From assembly GCA_014155875.1 (NCBI GenBank), contig JACEFZ010026880.1, positions 40,001-104,000 of the forward strand: a stretch of 64,000 nt of DNA. Reading direction: 5' to 3'. The notes under the pieces were generated by a model, which was given only the letters and a program-made list of their open reading frames with translations, was not told where the DNA came from and searched no databases. The stretch comes from Cepaea nemoralis. Its lineage: Eukaryota > Mollusca > Gastropoda > Stylommatophora > Helicidae. Shown here in pieces: positions 22,838 to 33,496 of the stretch. Numbering within the stretch: the stretch's first letter is position 1; each line of letters starts with the position of its first letter. The position numbers and the translations under genes are program-made.

Positions 22838-25800
22838 ACTATAACGACACTTGGATACAGAAGTTACTATAACGACACTTCGATACAGAAGTTACTATAA
22901 CGACACTTGGATACCGAAGTTACTATAACGACACTTGGATACAGAAGTTACTATAACGACACTTCGATACAGAAGTTATTATAACGACACTTGGATACAG
23001 AAGTTACTATAACGACACTTTGATACAGAAGTTACTATAACGACACTTTGATACAGAAGTTACTATAACGACACTTTGATACAGAAGTTACTATAACGAC
23101 ACTTGGATACAGAAGTTACTATAACGACACTACGATACAGAAGTTACTATAATGACACTTTGATACAGAAGTTACTATAGCGACACTTGGATACAGAAGT
23201 TACTATAACGACACTTGGATACAGAAGTTACTACACCGACACTTGGATACAGATGATGCTATAACGACTCTTGGATACAGAAGTTAATATAACGATACTT
23301 GGATACAGAAGTTACTATAACGACACTTGGATACAGAAGTTACTATAACGACACTTGTATACAGAAGTTACTATAACGACACTTGGATACAGAAGTTACT
23401 ATAACGACACTTGGATACAGAATTTACTATAACGACACTTGGATACAGAAGTTACTATAACGACACTTGGATACAGAAGTTACTATAGCGACATTTGGAT
23501 ACAGAAGTTACTATAACGACACTTGGATACAGAAGTTACTATAGCGACACTTGGGTACAGAAGTTACTATAACGACACTTTGGTACAGAAGTTACTATAA
23601 CGACACTTGGATACAGAAGTTACTATAGCGACACTTGGATACAGAAGTTACTATAACGAAACTTGGATACAGAAGCTACTATAACGACACTTGGGTACAG
23701 AAGTTACTATAGCGACACTTGGATACAGAAGTTACTATAACGACACTTGGATACAGAAACTATAAGACACTTGGTACAGAAGTACTATAACGACACTTGG
23801 ATACGAAGTTAAACCCTAAACAAGAATACACGTACTTACTATAACGACACTTGGATACAGAAGTTACTAAACGACACTTGGATACAGAAGTTACTATAAC
23901 GACACTTGATACAGAATTAATAACGACACTTGGATACATTAAATATATAACGACACTTGGATACAGAAGTTACTATAACGACACTTGGATACAGAAGTTA
24001 CTATAACGACACTTGGATACAGAAGTTACTATACACACTGGATACAGAAGTTATAACGACACTTGATACAGAAGTTACTATAACGACACTTGATACAGAA
24101 GTTATAACGACACTTGGATACAGAAGTTACTATAACGACACTTGATACAGAAGTTACTATAAACTCTAAAGAGTTCTATAACAATACTTACAGAAGTTAC
24201 TATAAGAACTTGGATACAGAAGTTACTATAACGACACTTGGATACAGAAGTTACTATACGACACTTGGATACAGAAGTTACTATAACGACACTTGGATAC
24301 AGAGTTGCTATAACGACTCTTGGATACAGAAGTTAATAACGAACTTGGATACAGAAGTTACTATAACGACACTTGGATACAGAAGTACTATAACGACACT
24401 TGGATACAGAAGTACTATAACGACACTTGGATACAGAAGTTACTATAACGACACTTGGATACAGAATTATTTAAAAACGACACTTGGATACAGAAGTTAC
24501 TAACGACACTTGGATACAGAAGTTACTATAACGACATTTGGATACAGAAGTTACTATAACGACACTTGGATACAGAAGTTACTATAACGACACTTGGTAC
24601 AGAAGTTACTATAACGACACTTGGATACAGAAGTTACTATAACGACACTTGGATACAGAAGTTACTATAACGACACTTGGATACAGAAGTACTATAAGAC
24701 ACTTGGATACAGAAGTTACTATAACGACACTTGGATACAGAAGTTACATAACGACACTTGATACAGAAGTTTAAAACGACACTTGGATACAGAAGTTACT
24801 ATAACGAACTTGGATACAGAAGTTACTATAACGACACTTGGATAAGAAGTTACTATAACGACACTGGATACAGAAGTACTGTAACGACACTTGGATACAG
24901 AAGTTACTGTAACGACACTTGGATACAGAAGTTACTATAACGCACTGGATACAGAAATTACTATAACGACACTTGGATACAGAAGTTACTATAACGACAC
25001 TGGGTACAGAAGTTACTATAACGACACTTGGATACAGAAGTTACTATAACGACACTTGATACAGAATTTACTATAACGACACTTGGTACAGAAGTTACTA
25101 TAACGACACTTGGATACAGAAGTTACTATAGCGACACTTGGATACAGAAGTTACTATAACGAACTTGGATACAGAAGTCTATAACGACACTTGGTACAGA
25201 AGTTACTATAACGACACTTGGATACAGAAGTTACTATAACGACACTTGGATACAGAAGTACTATAACGACACTTGGATACAAAATACAATAACGAACTGG
25301 ATACAGAAGTTACTATAACGACACCATGAATACCGAAGTTACTATAACGACACTTGGATACAGAAGTTACTATAACGACTTGGATACAGAAGTTACTATA
25401 ACGACACTTGGATACAGAAATTATTATAACGACACTTGGATACAGAAGTTACTATAACGACACTTTGATACAGAAGTTACTATAACGACACTAGGATACA
25501 GAAGTTACTATAACGACACTTGGATAAGAAGTTACTATAACGACACTAGATACAGAAGTTCCTATAATGACACTTTGATACAGAAGTTACTATAGCGACA
25601 CTTGGATACAGAAGTTACTATAACGACACTTGGATACAGAAGTTACTACACCGACACTTGGATACAGAAGTTGCTATAGCGACTCTTGGATACAGAAGTT
25701 ACTATAACGATACTTGGATACAGAATATACTATAACGACACTTGGATACAGAAGTTACAATAATGACACTTGGATACAGAAGTTGCTATAACGACACTTG

Positions 25801-27895
25801 GATACAGAAGTTACTATACTGACACATGGATACAGAAGTTGCTATAACGACTCTTGGATACAGAAATTGCTATAACGACCCTTGGATTCAGAAGTTACAA
25901 TAATGACACTTGGATATAGAAGAGTTACTATAATGACACTTGGATACAGAAGAGTTACCATAACGACACTTGGATACAGAAGTTACCATAACGACATTTG
26001 TATACAGAAGTTACTATAGACGTTACTATAACGACACTTGGATACAGAAGTTACTATAACGACACTTGGATACAGAAGTTACTACATCGACACTTGGATA
26101 CAGAAGTTACTATAACGACACTTGGATACAGAAGTTACTATAACGACACTTGGATACAGAAGTTACTATAACGACAATTGGATACAGAATTTACTATAAC
26201 GACACTTGGATACAGAAGTTACTATAACGACACTTGGATACAGAAGTTACTATAGCGACATTTGGATACAGAAGTTACTATAAAGACACTTGGATACAGA
26301 AGTTACTATAGCGACACTTGGGTACAGAAGTTACTATAGCGACACTTGGGTACAGAAGTTACTATAACGACACTTGGATACAGAAGTTACTATAACGACA
26401 CTTGGATACAGAAGTTACTATAACGACACTTGGATACAGAAGTTACTATAACGACACTTGGATACAGAAGTTACTGTAACGACACTTGGATAAAGAAGTT
26501 ACTAAAACGACACTAGGATACAGAAGTTACTGTAACGACACTTGGATACAGAAGTTACTGTAACGACACTTGGATACAGAAGTTACTATAACGGCACTTG
26601 GATACAGAAGTTACTATAACGACACTTGGATACAGAAGTTACTATAACGACACTTGGGTACAGAAGTTACTACAACGACACTTGGATACAGAAGTTACTA
26701 TAACGACACTTGGATACAGAATTTACTATAACGACACTTGGATACAGAAGTTACTATAACGACACTTGGATACAGAAGTTACTATAGCGACACTTGGATA
26801 CAGAAGTTACTATAACGACACTTGGATACAGAAGCTACTATAACGACAATTGGGTACAGAAGTTACTATAACGACACTTGGATACAGAAGTTACTATAAC
26901 GACACTTGGATACAGAAGTTACTATAACGACACTTGGATACAGAAAGTATTATAACGACACTTGGATACAGAAGTTACTATAACGACACTTTGATACAGA
27001 AGTTACTATAACGACACTAGGATACAGAAGTTACTATAACGACACTTTGATACAGAAGTTACTATAACGACACTACGATACAGAAGTTTCTATAATGACA
27101 CTTTGATACAGAAGTTACTATAGCGACACTTGGATACAGATGTTACTATAACGACACTGGATACAGAAGTTACTACACCGACACTTGGATACAGAAGTTG
27201 CTATAACGACTCTTGGATACAGAAGTTACAATAACGATACTTGGATACAGAAGTTACTATAACGACACTTGGATACAGAAGTTACAATAATGACACTTGG
27301 ATACAGAAGTTGCTGTAACGACACTTGGATAGAGAAGTTACTATACTGACACATGGATATAGAAGTTGCTATAACGACTCTTGGATACAGAAATTGCAAT
27401 AACGACCCTTGGATACAGAAGTTACAATAATGACACTTGGATACAGAAGTTACAATAATGACACTTGGATACAGAAGAGTTACTATAATGACACTTGGAT
27501 ACAGAAGAGTTACTATAACGATACTTGGATACAGAAGTTACCATAACGACACTTGTATACAGAAGTTACTATAACGACACTTAGATACAGAAGTTACTAT
27601 AACGACACTTGGGTACAGAAATTACTATAACGACACTAGGATACAGAAGTTACTATAACGACACTTGGATACAGAAGTTACTGTAACGACACTTGGATAC
27701 AGAATTTACTTTAACGACACTTGGATACAGAAGTTACTATAACGACACTTGGATACAGAAGTTACTATAACGACACTAGGATACAGAAGTTACTGTAACG
27801 ACACTTGGATACAAAAGTTACTGTAACGACACTTGAATACAGAAGTTATTGTAACGACACTTGGGTACAGAAGTTACTGTAACGACACTAGGATC
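22838..27895 (+). repeat. 28-bp satellite, right arm
   Basis: Continuation of the same satellite, mainly the ACTTGGATACAGAAG + TTACTATAACGAC subtype with ACTATAGCGAC, ACTGTAACGAC and TTGATACAG variants. Two similar multi-monomer blocks at about 23,160-23,400 and 25,570-25,830 share the marker order TAGCGAC, CACCGAC, TTGCTAT(A)ACGACTC, and a third lies at about 27,110-27,330. From ~23,750 to ~25,320 many monomers have lost 1-3 bases. Confidence 0.96.
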
Positions 27896-27904
27896 AACTG
27901 GTAT

Positions 27905-28165
27905 CAATCAATAAATCATGTGCCATACCGGAAAGCGTGGGCGGTCATGACTCGCCATTTCACTCGATCACCAGTGTCGTGGATCAGCTCAGTATTCCTG
28001 TCTCGTCCATGCCATGTGGCCAAGCCATCCAGGTATTTTCCTCTCGGTCTTCCTCTTGGTCTGTTCCCCTCGATCTTGCCAGTTGTCACTAAGTTCTCCA
28101 TCCATGTCTTCTCATAACATCTCCAAAAAATTTTGACTGTCTACGTCTAATTTCTCTAACTGGTA
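27905..28165 (-). mobile_element. LINE 3'-end fragment
   Basis: On the minus strand: a CGTAGACAGTCAAAATTTTT segment, then MENLVTTGKIEGNRPRGRPR, KYLDGLATWHG and ELIHDTGDRVKWRVM. This is the C-terminal GRPRG region of the same LINE family as 6,217-7,516 and 32,770-33,465. It ends in an ATTGATTG-type tail beside the 28-bp satellite. Confidence 0.8.
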
Positions 28166-28385
28166 TAGTATGGGGGATATAGTCGGTATCATAGTGGATG
28201 GGCCGCCTTCTCTTTCTATGATATTTCATGGTAGCATTGTTAAGTTGGGTAGAACTTGGTGGTCAGGCCAATTTTAAAACGTTCTCCTCGTGAATGGGGA
28301 TGCGAACACAAACCCACAAGGTCGGCATGTTAGCGTGCTAGTCACTGCCTTGTTGTGACACCCTGGCACCAGCATAGACAATATA
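28166..28385 (-). mobile_element. Second SINE-like family, copy 1
   Basis: On the minus strand it starts GGTGCCAGGGTGTCACAACA, followed by an A-box-like GGCAGTGACTAGCACGC and a B-box-like GTGTTCGCATCCCC. The body contains CCATGAAATATCATAGAAAG, matching 46,556-46,745. tRNA-derived promoter boxes plus a shared body suggest a SINE, though both copies are diverged. Confidence 0.5.
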
Positions 28386-28429
28386 TGAAATATAAGCTCT
28401 GTGCTGGGCTATAACTAAATCTTACACGT

Positions 28430-31140
28430 GGACAGCTTCAGAGAACTAACAGTCATATCCTCGACATATGTGAAGAACAGGGAACTAATAGACGGTCATA
28501 ACTCGACCGATATGTGAAGAACAGGGAACTAACAGACGGTCATAACTCGACAGATATGTGAAGAACAGAGAACTAACAGACGGTCATATCTCGACAGATA
28601 TGTGAAGAACAGGGAACTAACAGACGGTCATAACTCGACAGATATGTGACGAACAAGGAACTAAAGACAGTCATATCTCGACAGATATGTGAAGAACAGG
28701 GAACTAACAGACGGTCATAACTCGACAGATATGTTAACAGCTGCAGGTAACTAACAGACAGTCATAACTCGACAGATATGTGACGAACAAGGACTAACAG
28801 ACAGTCGTATCTCGACAGATATGTGAAGAACAGGGAACTAACAGACGGTCATAACTCGACAGATATGTTTACAGCTGTAGGGAACTAACAGACGGTCATA
28901 ACTCGACAGATATGTTAACAGCTGCAGAGTTCTAACACACGGTCATAACTCGACAGATATGTGAAGAACAGGGAACTAATAGACGGTCATAACTCGATAG
29001 ATATGTGAAGAACAGGGAACTAACAGACGGTCATAACTCGACAGATATGTTAACAGCTGCAGGGAACTAACAGACAGTCATAACTCGACAGATATGTGAC
29101 GAACAGGGAACTAACAGACAGTCATATCTCGACAGATATGTGAAGAACAGGGAACTAACAGACGGTCATAACTCGACAGATATGTTTACAGCTGTAGGGA
29201 ACTAACAGACGGTCATAACTCGACAGATATGTTAACAGCTGCAGGGTTCTAACACACGGTCATAACTCGACAGATATGTGAAGAACAGGGAACTAATAGA
29301 CGGTCATAACTCGATAGATATGTGAAGAACAGGGAACTAACAGACGGTCATAACTCGACAGATATGTGACGAACAGGGAACTAACAGACAGTCATATCTC
29401 GACAGATATGTGAAGAACAGGGAACTAACAGACGGTCATAACTCGACAGATATGTTAACAGCTGCAGGGAACTAACAGACAGTCATAACTCGACAGATAT
29501 GTGACGAACAGGGAACTAACAGACAGTCATATCTCGACAGATATGTGAAGAACAGGGAACTAACAGACGGTCATAACTCGACAGATATGTTAACAGCTGC
29601 AGGGAACTAACAGACGGTCATAACACGACAGATATGTGAAGAGCAGGGACTAACAGACGATCATAACTCGACAGATATGTTAACAGCTGATGGGAACTAA
29701 CAGACGGTCATAACTCGACATATATGTTAACAGATGCAGGGAACTAACAGACGGTCATAACACGACAGAAATGAGAAGAACAGGGAACTAACAGACGGTC
29801 ATAACTCGACAGATATGTGAACAGCTACAGGGAACTACAGACAGTCATAACTCGACAGATATGTGACGAACAGGGAACTAACAGACAGTCATATCTCGAC
29901 AGATATGCGAAGAACAGGGAACTAACAGACGGTCATAACTCGACAGATATGTTAACAGCTGCAGAGAACTAACAGACGGTCATAACTCGACAGATATGTT
30001 AACAGCTGCAGGGAACTAACAGACGGTCATAACTCGACAGATATGTGAAGAACAGGGAACTAATAGACGGTCATAACTCGATAGATATGTGAAGAACAGG
30101 GAACTAACAGACGGCCATACCTCGACAGATATGTTAACAGCTGCAGGAAACTAACAGATGGTCATAACTCGACAGATGTGTTAACAGCTGCAGGGAACTA
30201 ACAGACGGTCATAACACGACAGATATGTGAAAAACAGGGAACTAACAGACGGTCATAACTCGACAGATATGTTAACAGCTGCAGGGAACTAACAGACGGT
30301 CATAACTTGACAGATATGTTAACAGCTGCAGGGAACTAACAGACGGTCATAACACGACAGATATGTGAAGAACAGGGAACTAATAGACGGTCATAACTCG
30401 ATAGATATATGAAGAACAGGGAACTAACAGACGTTCATAACTCGACAGATATGTTAACAGCTGCAGGGAACTAACAGACGGTCATAAGTCGACAGATATG
30501 TTTACAGCTGCAGGGAACTAACAGACGTTCATAACACGACAGATATGTGAAGAACAGGGAACTAACAGACGGTCATAACTCGATAGATATGTGAACAGCT
30601 GCAGAGAACTAACAGACAGTCATAACTCGACAGATATGTTACGAACAGGGAACTAACAGACAATCATATCTCTGCAGATATGTGAAAAACAGGGAACTAA
30701 CAGACGGTCATAACTCGACAGATATGTTAACAGCTGCAGGGAACTAACGGACCATCATAACTCGACAGATATGTTAACAGCTGCAGGGAACTAACACACG
30801 GTCATAACTCGACAGATATGTGAAGAACAGGGAACTAATAGACGGTCATAACTCGATAGATATGTGAAGAACCGAGAACTAACAGACGGTCATAACTCGA
30901 CAGATATGTTAACAGCTGCAGGGAACTAACAGACGGTCATAACTCGACAGATATGTTAACAGCTGCAGGGAACTAACAGACGGTCATAACACGACAGATA
31001 TGTGAAGAACAGGAACTAACAGACGGTCATAACTCGACAGATATGTGAACAGCTGGAGGGAACTAGCAGACAGTCATATCCTGACAGATATGTCAACAGC
31101 TGCAGGGAAAGACAGAATAGTCATATCGTCTTCAGAAATG
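28430..31140 (+). repeat. 44/47-bp two-type satellite
   Basis: About 58 monomers share GGGAACTAACAGACGGTCAT and AACTCGACAGATATGT and then take one of two linkers: GAAGAACA (44-bp type) or TAACAGCTGCA (47-bp type, with CAGCTG and CTGCAG palindromes). The types alternate in repeating blocks, with secondary variants such as GACAGTCATATCTC and GATAGATATG. No long open frame. Confidence 0.95.
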
Positions 31141-31460
31141 TAAACACTGCAGGAAACTAAGAGACAGATACATCTTCGACATATTTGTGAACAACTACAG
31201 GGAACTAAGGAACAAACACATCTTCGCATATATGTGCACACCTTCAGGAACTAAGGAACAAACACATCTTCGACATATATGTGAACAACTACAGGGAACT
31301 AAGGAACAAACACATTTTCGGCATATATGTGAACAACTACAGGGAACTAAGGAACAAACACATCTTCGGCATATATGTGCACACCTTCAAGGAACTAAGA
31401 GACAAACAAATCTTCGACATGTATGTAAAACGCTGCAGAGAACTAACAGACAGTTAGTTC
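31141..31460 (+). repeat. Diverged edge monomers of the 44/47-bp satellite
   Basis: Six to seven ~47-bp units with AACTAAGGAACAAACACATC, TTCG(A/G)CATATATGTG and AACAACTACAGGG or ACACCTTCAAGG. They keep the layout of the main satellite but are clearly diverged, as expected at an array edge. Confidence 0.8.
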
Positions 31461-31780
31461 CTGGCCAGATTCGGTAAAAGCTGTTTGTAAGTAAAGTATT
31501 AAGCAACAAGAAAGTATGCAAGAAGATACAAACAACATTAAACAAAATGAGAGGATACGAAAGAAAAGGAAAGGTAACGAGGTCAGGCACCTGTAACCAG
31601 CGATAACAGGCAGGAATAGAATACTTGTATTTGTTATCGACACAATTTGGACAAGAGACAAACGCTCTGTACATCTTTCTTAATTTAGTGTCTACGTGTT
31701 TGTGTATCATTTTATTTGCCTGTACTTGCTTGCTGCATTTCAAATAGCACTGTACTTGGAGATGAAAGACATTTTTTTCA
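31461..31780. other. Unannotated boundary sequence
   Basis: No repeat or gene recognised. The 132-codon minus-strand open frame here has no domain I can name. Confidence 0.4.
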
Positions 31781-32290
31781 TTCATTCATTTGGCCCCTTT
31801 CCATATTGACAGACGATAGTTTGGTACATTGTGCTTCAAAAGGGCTTAATAACTACAAGTTATGGCGGTGGCGAATGTGGCTGATAAGGCCAATTCGTGC
31901 TGTAAATGTTCGTCCACAGTGGATGCACGTGAAAACATGGTCATTTCCACCATCATGCACCATCTTACGTCTCTCACGCTCTGTGTGTGTGCTTTATCTG
32001 CATTCCTTTTGTCTTTGTTCCATTTCTGATAGTTGCCCTCCATGCAACACGTTCAGCGGTGACTTGCTCCCAATGTGCATTATCAATGCCTGTATCAATC
32101 ATGTCCCGCTTACACACATCTTTGTATCGTAGAATAGGCCGACCCTGAGATCTCTTACCCGTCTGTAATTCACGAAAAAATATGTCCTTTGGTATTCTAC
32201 CATCATCCATCCTCCTAATGTTTCCTACCCTCTAAGTCTACGAAGACTGAGCATGGAACAAACCTTCACACAACCTGATCTTTCCAATAC
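31781..32290 (-). mobile_element. LINE 3'-end fragment with C2H2 zinc finger
   Basis: The minus strand encodes MDDGRIPKDIFFRELQTGKR, GRPILRYKDVCKRDM and AHWEQVTAERVAWRATI, a well-known C-terminal block of one animal LINE lineage. After frame breaks, about 31,870-31,930, it reads CIHCGRTFTARIGLISHIRH, a C-x2-C...H-type zinc finger, as these LINEs carry at their C-terminus. Reverse-transcriptase motifs are not present, so this is a 5'-truncated and decayed copy. It is a different lineage from the fragment at 32,770. Confidence 0.8.
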
Positions 32291-32424
32291 TTCAGTATTA
32301 TGATTAAAGACAAGGTGACAATATTTCTGCCCGTCTTTTACATCTGTGCCAGATACGTTTCCACAGAGTTGGTTGAGTCAGGGAGCTCACTCTCGCAGCT
32401 GTACTAGAGACATGGAAATAGGGC

Positions 32425-32730
32425 AACGGGTTAAGTGAGGCAAAGTTGCCACTCTCACAGATACTTTCACAGAGTTAAGTGTGGCAAAGTTGCCACTCTC
32501 ACAGATACTTTCACAGAGTTAAGTAAGGCAAAGTTGCCACTCTCACAGATACTTTCACAGAGGTAAGTGTGGCAACATTGCCACAGATACTTTCACAGAG
32601 TTAAGTGAGGCAAAGTTGCCACTCTCACATATACTTTCACAGAGTTAAATGAGGCAAAGTTGTCACTCTCACAGATACTTTCACAGAGTTAAGTGAGGTA
32701 AAGTTGCCACTCTCACAGCTATACCTCAGT
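32425..32730 (+). repeat. 44-bp minisatellite
   Basis: About six units with GTTAAGTGAGGCAAAGTTGC and CACTCTCACAGATACTTTCA. One unit lacks the CTCTCA part. Individual units differ by single bases. Confidence 0.92.
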
Positions 32731-32769
32731 TACGGTTTTCAGTCTCGTAGTATGAGATTAAATCCGGTG

Positions 32770-33465
32770 TAATAAAAGACACAGATTATGGTCATTACTA
32801 GGAAGGAAGAAATACCACAATGTAATATACAAGTAAATGGGAATATTCTTAAACAAGTGAGTCGGTACAGCTATCTCGGAACAGTCATAACATGTGATTG
32901 GAGATGCCTTGAAGAGATTAGAACAAGAATTTCCATTGCGAAGGTAGCCTTTTGCAAGATGAAAAACATACTGACCAATAAAAAGATATCAATTAAAACG
33001 GGAAAAAGAGTGTTGAAGTGCTACATAAAACCGGTAGTTTTATATGGATGTGAAGCTTGGACAATAAGCAGTCAAGTTGAAAAACATCTGATGGCTGTAG
33101 AAATGTGGATTTCTGAGGAAAATGGCAAAGAATAACCATGGACAAGCCAGAAAAACCAATGATAAGTCTACAGAAAACAAATGAAGGATAGTAAACTAAT
33201 TAGAGAAATTAGACGTAGACAGTCAGCAATTTTGTGGATATGTTATGAGAAGAAATGAATTGGAGAACTTGGTGACAGCTGGCAAGATAGAGGGGAAAGA
33301 GACCAAAGGAAAGAACAGAAGTAAAATACCTGGATGGCTTGGCCACGTAACATGGTCGAGACAGGCTCACGGAGCTGATCCACGACTGTGGTGATCTAGT
33401 GAGATGGCCAAACATGACCGTCCACGCTTATCGGCGTGGCACATGATGGATGGATGGAATAAAAT
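32770..33465 (+). mobile_element. LINE reverse transcriptase C-terminal fragment
   Basis: The frame at 32,788-33,135 reads CNIQVNGNILKQVSRYSYLG, then MKNILTNKKISIKTGKRV, LKCYIKPVVLYGCEAW and a stop where LRRMLRISW would be expected. In other frames the IRRRQS and GLGHVTWSRQ blocks continue to a GGCACATGATGGATGGATGG tail. Same lineage as 6,217-7,516. The YADD box and everything upstream are missing, and at least two frameshifts are present. Confidence 0.82.
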
Positions 33466-33496
33466 TGATCTTCTGGCCATGAACTCATTCACTTTT

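Noticed and set aside
28430..31140. Possible CRISPR array (short repeats with variable linkers)
   Set aside because: The units are contiguous tandem monomers with two recurrent linkers, not unique spacers, there are no cas genes, and the context is animal DNA.
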